The notes: generated from the sequence alone by a model not told the origin. 64,000 bases of DNA from Gammaproteobacteria bacterium (GCA_029862165.1 JAOTXU010000001.1:124001-188000); one strand, 5' to 3'. Positions 18,249 through 27,275 are shown, numbered from the stretch's first letter. Made by a program: numbers and translations.

Positions 18249-20353
18249 TGGAACGGTTGCGAGCGGGTTTACAGCTAGCCGGTCGTTACTCACTCGAAAA
18301 ACCTCTACGCAGTGGCGGTAACGCCGACTTATGGCGAGCGCTGGACGAGCAGACTGGCGTCTCTGTCGCACTGAAGTTCAGTCGCACAGGTTCCACTGCA
18401 ACGCTGACCACAGAATTCAAGAATTTACAACGCCTCTCCCACCCGGCCATAGTTGGGGCCCATCGGTTGGCGACACACGACGGCGTGCCTTTTATCGTGA
18501 TGGATCTGATTGATGGCCCCGAGCTGAGTCAGTACATGGGGGCCGACCACCGCCAGTGGTTGCCGATATTTCGGCCGGTAGTGGATGCGGTGGCCTATGC
18601 TCACAGCCGCGGTGTGGTGCATGGCGATCTAAAACCGGAGAACATGCTCGTCGCCGCCGACGGTAGTGTGCGTTTGATCGATTTTAGTGGCGGGCCCGGA
18701 CGCACCGTGGCCGACGACATTCGCGCCCTCGGCGCAGTACTGTGCGAGCTGGCAACGGGTCTGCCGGAGTTGGGGCAGAGCGCGAGAGTGCCACCGGCAC
18801 TGGCAGAACTGATTGTCGGGCTACGCGACGGTTCAGAGGAATTGCAGGGTGTGGTCAGCAGAATCGACGCGTTGTTAAATGACGATATGACATCTGATAA
18901 AACCGAACAATTCGAGCGCATCGCGCCAGTCGCGCGACGGGTGAGCGCCCCGACCGAACAACAGGTTGAGACGCAAAAGCGCACGTCGGCCGGGTGGTGG
19001 GTGGCCGGGGCGGTGCTGGTACTACTTGCCGTCGGCTCAACACTTCTCTTCCTGCCACGCTTCTTGGCGCAGTCCACAGCCGATATCGCGACCGCTACAG
19101 ATACAGTTGCAGAGGCGCAAGCGCGACTGGACAACCAGGCGGCAGTGGCCAACCAGGAACGCGCAGCGGTATATGAAAAATGGTTGTTGCTGGAGGCTAT
19201 GAATGTCTCAAGTTGGGCACAGCTACGCGCGCAGCGTGCATTGGAGTTGTTGCAGGAAGGCGAGCAGCTAATAAGCAAACTGGATCATTTGGCCGCGATA
19301 CGACTATTAGAAGAAAGCGACCAGCTCTTCGGTGCGCTGCTGGAACAATCAGCGGGAATTGCGGCGGACCATCGCGCGGCTGGTTGGCAGGCCTTTAACA
19401 GCGGTAACGGAGAAAAAGCGGGGGAGCACTTTCGTATCGTGTTGGCGATTGAGCCGAACGACGACGAGGTACGCGATGCGCTGTTACGCACAGGCTCTCT
19501 CGATCGGGTTACTGCATTAACCCGCCAGGCGCGCGAACGTGAAAGCGCCGGTGACCTGGACGGTGCACTGGCGGCAATGAACGATGCATATAGAATCGAT
19601 CCTGGCAATACAGACGTCGAGCGGGAAACACACCGCTTGAAGTCCACCCTGGCAGCAAGGGGGTTTCAAGCAACCATGTCGCAGGTGTATGCGGCACTTG
19701 CGTCGAAAAACTATCCTGCAGCCCGCAAGGCGCTCCAGCGCGCCAGCGGCTTACGTCCGGCCGCGCCGGAAGTGCGTGATGCACAAACCCAGCTCGAGCT
19801 GGCCGAACGCGACGTGATGATTACCAGTCTGTTGGCACGGGCAAACGAGGCAGAGACAGTACAGGACTGGGAAACAGCGATAGGACTGTATAGTGAACTG
19901 CTGGAAATCGATTCGGCGCTGGTATTGGCACAACAGGGTCGCGATCGCGCCCGGCGTCTGGCGTCACTGACTACTCGCACCGAAGCCTTGCTGGCGGCGC
20001 CGGAATTTTCAAAGGACGATGTGCGGCGTCGTGCTGAGACGCTGCTGCAACAAATCGACAGCGTCGAGGCGCACGCACCGGAACTACGATCGCTTGCAGT
20101 CAGGCTGGGTGAAGCCCTGAGTTTGTCCAGATTGCCAGTCAAAGTACGGTTTGAATCGGACAATCTCACGGAGATTCAGGTGTATCGTGTCGGGCGTCTC
20201 GGTTTGTTCGATACGCGTGAGATTGAATTGATGCCAGGGCAATACACCGTGGTTGGCACGCGTGCGGGTTATCGCGATGTCCGCGCCAAGTTGATCGTTG
20301 AGGCCGGCAAAGAGCCTACACCCATGATGATTCGTTGCGAGGAGCAGATTTGA
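18248..20353 (+). CDS. Membrane Ser/Thr protein kinase with periplasmic TPR-like tail
   Basis: A 701-residue protein with a short N-terminal kinase domain. VALKF carries the ATP-binding Lys (about residue 43), HGDLKPEN the catalytic loop with Gly in place of Arg of HRD (about 123), and DFSGGPG replaces DFG. The activation segment and C-lobe are much shortened (domain ends near residue 215), so substrate recognition must differ from standard kinases. One membrane helix follows at about 247-272, then TPR-like helices to about residue 620 and a beta-rich end (ELMPGQYTVVGTRAGYRDVR) like a PEGA motif. The gene overlaps its neighbours at both ends. Activity is probable but not certain given the altered motifs. 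Confidence 0.85.
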   Translation: MERLRAGLQLAGRYSLEKPLRSGGNADLWRALDEQTGVSVALKFSRTGSTATLTTEFKNLQRLSHPAIVGAHRLATHDGVPFIVMDLIDGPELSQYMGADHRQWLPIFRPVVDAVAYAHSRGVVHGDLKPENMLVAADGSVRLIDFSGGPGRTVADDIRALGAVLCELATGLPELGQSARVPPALAELIVGLRDGSEELQGVVSRIDALLNDDMTSDKTEQFERIAPVARRVSAPTEQQVETQKRTSAGWWVAGAVLVLLAVGSTLLFLPRFLAQSTADIATATDTVAEAQARLDNQAAVANQERAAVYEKWLLLEAMNVSSWAQLRAQRALELLQEGEQLISKLDHLAAIRLLEESDQLFGALLEQSAGIAADHRAAGWQAFNSGNGEKAGEHFRIVLAIEPNDDEVRDALLRTGSLDRVTALTRQARERESAGDLDGALAAMNDAYRIDPGNTDVERETHRLKSTLAARGFQATMSQVYAALASKNYPAARKALQRASGLRPAAPEVRDAQTQLELAERDVMITSLLARANEAETVQDWETAIGLYSELLEIDSALVLAQQGRDRARRLASLTTRTEALLAAPEFSKDDVRRRAETLLQQIDSVEAHAPELRSLAVRLGEALSLSRLPVKVRFESDNLTEIQVYRVGRLGLFDTREIELMPGQYTVVGTRAGYRDVRAKLIVEAGKEPTPMMIRCEEQI

Positions 20354-22746
20354 CCAAGTCCATCCATGTTCACGACGATCACGGCGAACGCATATTTCTT
20401 CCGGGAGATTTCCCACTGGAAATAGGCGGCGATGAAGCCGATGTGCGCATGATCGGTGTCAACGGCAAATCGCTTGCCCAGGTCGGGCTGGAGGCTGATA
20501 CGCCCTATTTGCATCCGGGGACCGAACCGGTGCGGGTAAACGGCACATTGAAGACCTCGGCCTGCTGGTTGAGCGATGGTGACATCATCACCTTTGGCGA
20601 TGGTCATGTGATTTACCGCCAGCGCGGCGAGCAGATGTTTGTGCATGCGCGTTCACGCGTGGCCAAGGCGACACCGCCTCCGGCGGACGCCGACGGCGAC
20701 GCGGCCCACGAGATCATTGAACCCATAGCCTTTCAGCCGAAGCGGGGCAACGTGATCTCGGTTCATCGAGGAACCAGAATCCTCCAGGTCGCGGTCATTG
20801 CAATATTTGCGCTACTCGCTGCAGCCACGTGGTTCATGTTCACGGCCCGTTCGGTCAACTTGATCATAGAACCCGAACCTCCACGTATCGCATTATCGGG
20901 CGCATTGCTTACACCCCGGGTTGGTGGCCGCTATCTCTTGCGACCCGGCACCTATCAGGTCAGGGCGGACTTGATGGGCTATCTACCGTTGGATTCTGAA
21001 ATCAAAGTTGGCGGCTCAAGCAATCAGCAGTTCGTCCTGCAGATGGAGAAACTTCCCGGTCTGATATCCGTTTCGGCAACTGATTTGCCGGGGGCAGAAG
21101 TGCTGATAGATGGTACACAGGTCGGGGTTACGCCGCTTACGGATTTTGCAGTTCCCGCGGGCCTGCATCGTCTGGTAGTGCGGGCAAAGAAACACTTGTC
21201 GCATGAACAAGAGATTGAAGTCGAGGGTTTACATGTACAGCAGTCGATTGCTGTATCGCTGCAACCGAATTGGGCGCCGGTCAGCTTTAGTAGCAAACCA
21301 CCGGGTGCGATCGTGGCCATCGATGGCGAAAGCGTTGGCGAGACGCCGCTTTCTGCGGAGGTCGAGGCCGGCGACCGTGAGCTGAAGATTTCGCTGGCTG
21401 GTTACAAGCAGAACTTGCAGTTGATCAGCATCAGCGCGGGTGTGCCGCTGACTGTGCCGGAGCAAACACTGGTCGAAGCCGACGGGAAGCTGATCGTTAA
21501 GACCAGTCCCGCAGACGTCAGTGTCACGGTTGATGGCCAGTTTCGTGGCCGTAGTCCACTGGAACTTAGTATCAGGCCGGGCAAGAAACATCGCGTCAGC
21601 TTTACAAAGCCCGGCTATGAATCGGCAAACCGCACTGTCGAGCTCACGCCCGATCAGCGCGCACCGCTGTCAGTAAGTCTGACGCCGATAGTCGGTTCGT
21701 TGCGTATTGTGACAAGCCCGGCGGATGCAGAACTGATCGTAGACGGTCGTTTGCGTGGGGCCGCAGACCAAGTGTTATCGCTCAACGTCCGGCCGCACAC
21801 GATCGAAATTCGTAAGGCCGGATACGCGTCGCACGTGGAAACGGTTACCCCAAGACGTGGTCTTGAACAGCGCATAACGGTCGTGCTCAAGACTGTTGCT
21901 GAGGCTGCATTAGCAGAGCTGCCAACGTCAATTCCGTCAGCCGCGGGATCGTTGCGGCTAATTCGTGGTGGCACGCTGCGGATGGGCTCAGTGCGGCGGG
22001 AACAGGGCAGGCGCAGCAATGAGGTACGGCGCGATGTTGAGTTGACTCGTGAGTTCTATATCGGAGAGACGGAAGTATCGAATGCTGCGTTTCGCGAGTT
22101 TCTGGCCACGCACAGCTCAGGTTTTGTGGGCGGCGTTAGTCTGGACGGAGACGATCAGCCAGTAGTACGGGTAAGCTGGCAACAGGCAGCACGATTCTGT
22201 AATTGGCTCAGCGATCGTGACGGTCTGGCCAATGCCTATGTTGACAGGGAAGGCCGCCTGGTAGCAGTACGACCGATGAACACAGGCTATCGTTTGCCGT
22301 CGGAAGCCGAATGGGCCTGGGTCGCACGTTTTGCTGCGAGTGCCCAGCCACGCAAGTTCATTTGGGGATCGGCGGTGCCACCACCGGCCGGTGCCGGTAA
22401 CTTCGCTGACCATGCGGCCGGAAGCCTGGTGGCGCAAAGACTGGACAATTACGACGATGCGCATTCGGTCACCGCGCCGGTGGGCAGTTTTCCGGCCAAC
22501 CCGCTGGGTTTGAGTGAACTGGCCGGCAATGTTACGGAGTGGACGCACGATTACTACGAAATCGCGGCGGTGGATCCTTTCCTGTCCCTGGTCGATCCAC
22601 TGGGCCCGGAATTTGGCGATCAGCACGTCATTCGCGGCGCCAGCTGGATGAAGGGTACGATTGGAGAACTACGCAGCGCTTTTCGCGATCATGGTGCTCA
22701 GGGGCGGCCGGATCTGGGTTTTCGCGTCGCACGTTACGCACGATGA
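20350..22746 (+). CDS. FHA-like / membrane helix / PEGA-repeat / SUMF1-like protein
   Basis: The start is a TTG at 20350, five bases after GAGGAG and overlapping the kinase stop (TTGA), giving 798 residues. Residues 1-100 look like a forkhead-associated fold (ADVRMIGVNG, LSDGDIITFGDGHVIY) but lack the Arg and Ser-x2-His that bind phosphothreonine. A membrane helix follows at about 147-167, then at least four PEGA repeats (AEVLIDGTQVGVTPL, AIVAIDGESVGETPL, VSVTVDGQFRGRSPL), and a C-terminal formylglycine-generating/SUMF1-like domain (about 535-798: RLPSEAEWAWVARF, GLSELAGNVTEWT, RGASWM...GFRVAR). The catalytic Cys pair of true formylglycine enzymes is not seen, so this part is probably a binding domain. 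Confidence 0.85.
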   Translation: MTKSIHVHDDHGERIFLPGDFPLEIGGDEADVRMIGVNGKSLAQVGLEADTPYLHPGTEPVRVNGTLKTSACWLSDGDIITFGDGHVIYRQRGEQMFVHARSRVAKATPPPADADGDAAHEIIEPIAFQPKRGNVISVHRGTRILQVAVIAIFALLAAATWFMFTARSVNLIIEPEPPRIALSGALLTPRVGGRYLLRPGTYQVRADLMGYLPLDSEIKVGGSSNQQFVLQMEKLPGLISVSATDLPGAEVLIDGTQVGVTPLTDFAVPAGLHRLVVRAKKHLSHEQEIEVEGLHVQQSIAVSLQPNWAPVSFSSKPPGAIVAIDGESVGETPLSAEVEAGDRELKISLAGYKQNLQLISISAGVPLTVPEQTLVEADGKLIVKTSPADVSVTVDGQFRGRSPLELSIRPGKKHRVSFTKPGYESANRTVELTPDQRAPLSVSLTPIVGSLRIVTSPADAELIVDGRLRGAADQVLSLNVRPHTIEIRKAGYASHVETVTPRRGLEQRITVVLKTVAEAALAELPTSIPSAAGSLRLIRGGTLRMGSVRREQGRRSNEVRRDVELTREFYIGETEVSNAAFREFLATHSSGFVGGVSLDGDDQPVVRVSWQQAARFCNWLSDRDGLANAYVDREGRLVAVRPMNTGYRLPSEAEWAWVARFAASAQPRKFIWGSAVPPPAGAGNFADHAAGSLVAQRLDNYDDAHSVTAPVGSFPANPLGLSELAGNVTEWTHDYYEIAAVDPFLSLVDPLGPEFGDQHVIRGASWMKGTIGELRSAFRDHGAQGRPDLGFRVARYAR

Positions 22747-22814
22747 GTTGAATGACTTGCGAGAATTGGAGTCCTAACACTAGCAGCCGGGGTTCCGGTA
22801 ACGAGGAGTAAACG

Positions 22815-22988
22815 ATGCGATCTATCGCTTTTTTGATTTTGACCGGCATGCTTACGATCGGTCTGTTGGCAACCGCCCAGGAAGACACCGCAACAGAGGC
22901 TGAGGAGCCTGAGGCCCGTCCGGGTAGTTTTGTGCCAAGTGAGGATGTGGAAGCCGACACCGCGGTCGCCTTCCCGACGGACATCTGA
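22815..22988 (+). CDS. 57-residue exported small protein
   Basis: This short gene has a strong ribosome site (GAGGAG at 22803-22808, six bases before the ATG). It encodes a signal-peptide-like start (MRSIAFLILTGMLTIGLLAT, then AQ) followed by an acidic mature part of about 35 residues ending in AVAFPTDI. The stop is one base before the start of the MotA/TolQ/ExbB-like gene, so it belongs to that operon. No family is recognised. An envelope accessory peptide of the stator-like complex is possible; this is inference from position only. Confidence 0.7.
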   Translation: MRSIAFLILTGMLTIGLLATAQEDTATEAEEPEARPGSFVPSEDVEADTAVAFPTDI

Positions 22989-22989
22989 G

Positions 22990-23808
22990 ATGGCAGCACT
23001 CGAAGGCATTAGACGCCACAATATCCCGTTCGAATTCCTGTTTCAGGTTTTCGCCCTCGTTATTTCCGTCATCGTCATACATGGAATGTATGTTTCTGTC
23101 GTCAGACCACGTGCGGCAGAAGTTCTTGCCGAGCAGCGAGCACAACTGGCCATAGACAGGGATTACGTACCAGAGCGATCAATTTACGTGCTTATTCGCG
23201 ATTTTGAACAGGAAACCTGTTTTATCCTGATGTTTTGGGCCATGGCGATCATGGGCTACAAAGCGGTGGAAGGCGTGAACGAGCGCAAGATGTTGCTGCG
23301 AGATTTGATACCGGTGAACGTTGGAATGAGCATACTGCCGGAAGACACTCGTCAGTTTTCCCGACCCGTGCAGGCATTGTCCGAGCAGGAACGAGACTAC
23401 CTGCTGCCAAAAGCACTACTGACCGCGCTGCATCGTTTTCGATCGACACGCAACATCCAGGACGTGTCAACGTCGGTACGCACAGTATGTGAATCGGCGT
23501 CCGAGCGGCTGGATTCCGAGTTATCCATGGTTCGCTACATCGCATGGGCAATTCCGTCAATTGGTTTTATAGGCACGGTGCGAGGTATCGGTGAAGCGCT
23601 CAGTCAGGCGCATCAGGCCGTGGAAGGAGACATATCAGGGGTCACTGAGAGTCTGGGTGTTGCCTTCAATTCAACATTCGTCGCCTTGTTATTGAGCATT
23701 GTTTTGATGTTTCTCTTGCATCAGCTCCAATTGCGTCAGGAGCGGTTAGTTCTGGAGGCACAAGATTATTGTGACGAGCGCCTGGTGCAACACTTACAGG
23801 TTCGATAG
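22990..23808 (+). CDS. MotA/TolQ/ExbB-family proton channel subunit
   Basis: A 272-residue membrane protein. Membrane helices are at about 14-38, 76-93, 183-201 and 224-246. The last two carry the family signature: IPSIGFIGTVRGIGEAL with Thr196, and GVAFNSTFVALLLSI with Thr229, the places of the conserved Thr residues in TolQ and ExbB that line the proton path. A cytoplasmic loop of about 90 residues lies between helices 2 and 3. Such subunits form a pentamer around two copies of an ExbD/TolR/MotB-type partner. No classical partner is adjacent, but two vWA proteins with a similar N-terminal Asp helix lie downstream. The ATG at 22990 is preferred over the upstream TTG at 22930, which lies inside the small gene. 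Confidence 0.88.
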   Translation: MAALEGIRRHNIPFEFLFQVFALVISVIVIHGMYVSVVRPRAAEVLAEQRAQLAIDRDYVPERSIYVLIRDFEQETCFILMFWAMAIMGYKAVEGVNERKMLLRDLIPVNVGMSILPEDTRQFSRPVQALSEQERDYLLPKALLTALHRFRSTRNIQDVSTSVRTVCESASERLDSELSMVRYIAWAIPSIGFIGTVRGIGEALSQAHQAVEGDISGVTESLGVAFNSTFVALLLSIVLMFLLHQLQLRQERLVLEAQDYCDERLVQHLQVR

Positions 23809-25182
23809 ATGAAAACGCTCGTATTAGAAGTCAACGATGCTGGTCTGCGGGCGCGCGACGAAAGTGGGGAATTAAGCGACAGCCCGGGCTGTGCACTGGT
23901 CGATGGATCGGTGATCGTCGGCGTTGAAGCACGTGCGCAGGCACGCTTACAACCCGGCCGCGTGTTTAGTGACTTTTGGGGCGATCTGAGTCTTGAGGCG
24001 TTGCCAGCTGGTGCCGTGGGAGCCGCAACATTCGCCGATCTGGCCTATCACCATCTAAAAAGCGTTTGGTCAGGGCTCGAAGACAAGTTTGGTCAAGTGA
24101 TACTGGCAATGCCCGGCAGTTACACACGCGAGCAACTCAGTCTATTACTGGGCATCGCACGTGAATGCGGAATTCCGGTTGCCGGCTTGGTTGATGTTGC
24201 CGTGGTCTCTGCTGAACGTCCGGCGCCAGGGCGACAGATGATGCACCTTGATCTGATGTCGCGCCGTGCGGTGTTGACGGAACTGGGCCAGGGAAAGCGG
24301 CTGCGACGTACACGGGTGTCGAGCATCGAAGACGCAGGTCTGGCGGATTTTTACGATGTCTGGGCTAATGTCATTGCTGACGCATTTGTTCGTAATACGC
24401 GTTTTGATCCGATGCACTCGGCGCAGTCTGAGCAACAACTATACGATCAGCTACCAGACTGGGTCAGTGAAATCAGTCACGCCGGGCGGGCAGAGTTGAG
24501 TTTGCAAAGTGGAAGTGGCGAATTGCCTTTGGTTGTGAGCTCGGAAACCCTGGCGGTTGCTGCACAACCGTTGTATCGGAAGATTACCCGCCACATCGCT
24601 GCATCGAGCCGACCGGGTGAGGCTCTGACGCTATTGGCTACCGACCGGCTGCATGCTTTCCCAGGTCTGCACGAGGCGCTGGCTGACAACTTGCCTCAGT
24701 GTGATGTGGTCGAGCTTGCGTCCGGTGCGGCGGCGCTAGGGGCGTTGCGACACCAGGACGAGATACTGTCGAGTGGTGAATCTGTGGCGTTTGTAACGAG
24801 CGTAAGCTGGCATCGTGCGGCACAGCCACTGTCACCACCACAGGACGAACGACCTGCGAGGACCGATTTGCCGACCCATGTGCTTTATCGGGGCAGGGGA
24901 TGGGTCATCGGCAGCGATCCCTTGCATCTCGGTTCTCACCCGCATGAGCGCGAGCACTCGATCGTTCTGACGGGTGATTTATCCGGTATCTCGCGGGATC
25001 ATTGTCAGATTGCTCAGCGTGATGGTGCAGTGATCATTGAGGACCACAGTCGCTATGGAACTTTCCTCAATGACCGGCGGATTGAGGGTGAGGCCCGGGC
25101 GCATTACGGTGATGTTTTGCGTTTGGGTGGATCAGAGCAGGTAGCGCAGCTCATTACTGTGTCGAAGAGCAATGGCGCGTAA
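23809..25182 (+). CDS. Hsp70/actin-fold-like protein with C-terminal FHA domain
   Basis: A 457-residue protein without membrane segments. The first 320 residues resemble an Hsp70 nucleotide-binding domain: VILAMPGSYTREQLSLLLGI and ECGIPVAGLVDVAVVSAER match the DnaK segment around IINEPTAA, and LASGAAALGAL matches the end region. The Gly-rich phosphate-binding loops are not conserved (HLDLMSRRAVLTELG where DnaK has DLGGGTFD), so ATP binding is doubtful. Residues about 375-450 are an FHA domain with ISRDHCQI and GTFLNDRRI, keeping the Ser-x2-His and Asn but with GS where the usual GR occurs. It likely reads phosphothreonine made by the kinases of this cluster. It overlaps the next gene by 11 bp. 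Confidence 0.8.
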   Translation: MKTLVLEVNDAGLRARDESGELSDSPGCALVDGSVIVGVEARAQARLQPGRVFSDFWGDLSLEALPAGAVGAATFADLAYHHLKSVWSGLEDKFGQVILAMPGSYTREQLSLLLGIARECGIPVAGLVDVAVVSAERPAPGRQMMHLDLMSRRAVLTELGQGKRLRRTRVSSIEDAGLADFYDVWANVIADAFVRNTRFDPMHSAQSEQQLYDQLPDWVSEISHAGRAELSLQSGSGELPLVVSSETLAVAAQPLYRKITRHIAASSRPGEALTLLATDRLHAFPGLHEALADNLPQCDVVELASGAAALGALRHQDEILSSGESVAFVTSVSWHRAAQPLSPPQDERPARTDLPTHVLYRGRGWVIGSDPLHLGSHPHEREHSIVLTGDLSGISRDHCQIAQRDGAVIIEDHSRYGTFLNDRRIEGEARAHYGDVLRLGGSEQVAQLITVSKSNGA

Positions 25183-26269
25183 ACAGCGACGATTCACCGT
25201 ATTTAGTCTGTCATTTTTGGACATCATGTCATGTGGTTTCGGCGCGACAGTTCTGGTGTTCATGCTGATCCATCACTCAACAGTAGAGCGCGCCGACGAA
25301 ATCAATAAAGAGTTACTAATCGAGGTGGACTCTCTAACCCGAGAAATCACGTCGACAGAGATCGCTATAAGCAATGCCAGCACCGAAATCGAAAAATCTG
25401 ACAACGCCCTGGTCCAGCTCAAAGCCCGTACTGCGCAGGCGACCGAAGAGTTAGCCAGGGCGCGAGACGAGCTTGCCAATCGGAACGAAATGACCATGGC
25501 GCAACGAGAACACCTGAGTAAGCTCATGGCAGATGTTCAGGCACTGGAGGAGCAGACCAAGCGTCTTGAAGGTGAAGTTGAGGAGCGTCGTCTCACAACT
25601 GCCGACGGTCTCAGTTTTGTCGGTGAGGGTGATCGTCAGTACCTCACAGGGTTGAAACTTGGTGGACGCCGCTTACTCATCATTCTGGATGCATCCGCAA
25701 GCATGCTCGACACGACCCTGGTCAATATTATTCGTACGCGTAATATGCCGCTGGAAAGAAAACTCCAAGCCGACAAATGGGTGCGTTCATTACGGACTGT
25801 CGAATGGATTTTGACCCGATTGCCTGAAACTACTGAATTTCAGGTTTTCATATTTAACGAAACGGCGCGTCCCCTTATCTCGGGGACCGAGAATGAGTGG
25901 TTTGCATCAGACGACCAGAAAGCAGTGGGCCGGGCAGCGGCTGCGCTGAGACTTGTCGACCCGGGCAAGGGGACCAGTCTGTATCAGGCGTTTAATGTCG
26001 TAGGCCAGTTAGACCCGATGCCCGACAATGTTGTTTTGATCACGGATGGCCTGCCCACGGTTGGGGACGCACCACCAAAACGCCGCACGATTTCATCGCG
26101 CAATCGAATACGCCTGTTCCAGCGCTCGCTGCAAGTGTTGCCATCGGGTATACCGGTGAACACTATTCTTTTTCCGATTGAAGGTGATCCGGCGGCCTCC
26201 AGTCAGTTCTGGCGCCTGGCGATGGCGACCGGTGGTTCGCTGATGAGTCCATCCCGGGACTGGCCGTGA
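25172..26269 (+). CDS. Membrane-anchored vWA protein 1 with ExbD-like N-terminal helix
   Basis: A 365-residue protein. Residues 11-33 form a single membrane helix opening with SLSFLD (Asp17) followed by IMSCGFGATVLVFMLI. This resembles the start of ExbD/TolR helices (PFIDVMLVLL type), where the Asp carries protons. A charged coiled coil spans about 40-140, then a vWA domain with the metal-site motif DASAS at 173-177, the Thr-containing GTSLYQAF and VVLITDGLPTVGD. The N-terminal tail is basic, so the vWA domain should lie in the periplasm. The gene overlaps the FHA gene by 11 bp and precedes a paralogue of the same layout. Confidence 0.85.
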   Translation: MARKQRRFTVFSLSFLDIMSCGFGATVLVFMLIHHSTVERADEINKELLIEVDSLTREITSTEIAISNASTEIEKSDNALVQLKARTAQATEELARARDELANRNEMTMAQREHLSKLMADVQALEEQTKRLEGEVEERRLTTADGLSFVGEGDRQYLTGLKLGGRRLLIILDASASMLDTTLVNIIRTRNMPLERKLQADKWVRSLRTVEWILTRLPETTEFQVFIFNETARPLISGTENEWFASDDQKAVGRAAAALRLVDPGKGTSLYQAFNVVGQLDPMPDNVVLITDGLPTVGDAPPKRRTISSRNRIRLFQRSLQVLPSGIPVNTILFPIEGDPAASSQFWRLAMATGGSLMSPSRDWP

Positions 26270-26282
26270 GTACGGTTAACTA

Positions 26283-27275
26283 ATGGTTAAGCGTCGCGAA
26301 ATGCAGCCTTTTGGTCTGTCCTTTTTGGACGCCATCGCTTGTGGATTTGGTGCGATCTTGCTTTTGCTGGTAATAACCAAGGTGACCCAGCCGATCGTGC
26401 TGCAACAGAGTACCGATGCGTTGCGAACGCAGGTCATTGAATTAGGTGAGCGCGTCGTAGCCTTACGCAGCCAGCTGCAGGTCGTGCAGACCGAGCGAGA
26501 GGATCGACGAGATCAGATTTCACGCCGAGAGGGGCAGCTCGCCAAATTGACCAACAGACTCGAGATGATGCGCGGGGAATTCAATGTATCTGACAAGGAC
26601 TCGACCGTCACCAATATTTTGGAGAAGCGTCTGGAGTTCGCACGTACGGAATTAACCCGTGACATTGATGAAATGATGGTTTATGACGCGGCTCCGACCA
26701 GCATCATCGGTGGCATCCCGGCTGACAGCGAGTACATAATTTTTGTCATCGATACATCGGGCAGCATGGTGCAGTTCGCGTGGCCACTAGTATTGAGCAA
26801 GGTAACCGAGACACTGGCAGTTTATCCTGACGTCAAGGGTATTCAGGTAATGAATGACAACGGGCAGTACATGTTTCCGCGTTATCGCGGACAATGGATT
26901 CCGGATTCGCGCGCACGACGCAAAGCGATAGTCAATACCTTGCGTACGTGGACGCCGTTCAGTAATTCCAGCCCGGTAGAAGGCATCACCCGCGCGATTT
27001 CGTCTTTCTATTCAGAGGACAAGAAAATCAGTATCTACGTTTTTGGTGACGAGTTTACTGGTGGTTCTATCCAACCGGTACTGGACGCGGTTGACAAGGT
27101 TAACCGGTTCGGATCGGACGGTAACCGGCTCGTGCGAATTCATGCGGTCGGTTTTCCTGTGATGCTGGAGCAGGATCCGCGTCTGCATGTTACTGGTGAA
27201 CGTTTTGCTACGCTCATGCGTCTGATGTGCGATGCACACGGCGGTACTTTTATCGGATTGAACAGAACACACTAG
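26283..27275 (+). CDS. Membrane-anchored vWA protein 2 with ExbD-like N-terminal helix
   Basis: A 330-residue paralogue of the upstream vWA protein in layout. The basic N-terminus is followed by GLSFLDAIACGFGAILLLLV (Asp16 in the SFLD motif), a coiled coil at about 45-110, and a vWA domain with DTSGS at 157-161 and a second-loop SSPVEGI. FGDEF follows near residue 257 in the place of the conserved Asp loop. Two such partners next to one MotA/TolQ/ExbB subunit suggest a heterodimer inside the channel ring, but this is inference. It begins 13 bp after gene 1 and ends overlapping a convergent glycosyltransferase gene by three bases. Confidence 0.85.
   Translation: MVKRREMQPFGLSFLDAIACGFGAILLLLVITKVTQPIVLQQSTDALRTQVIELGERVVALRSQLQVVQTEREDRRDQISRREGQLAKLTNRLEMMRGEFNVSDKDSTVTNILEKRLEFARTELTRDIDEMMVYDAAPTSIIGGIPADSEYIIFVIDTSGSMVQFAWPLVLSKVTETLAVYPDVKGIQVMNDNGQYMFPRYRGQWIPDSRARRKAIVNTLRTWTPFSNSSPVEGITRAISSFYSEDKKISIYVFGDEFTGGSIQPVLDAVDKVNRFGSDGNRLVRIHAVGFPVMLEQDPRLHVTGERFATLMRLMCDAHGGTFIGLNRTH

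Noticed and set aside
22990-27275. Zorya-type defence system
   Set aside because: Zorya has a MotA-like and a MotB-like gene followed by helicase or nuclease genes. Here the partners are vWA proteins with kinases and no nuclease or helicase gene is found.
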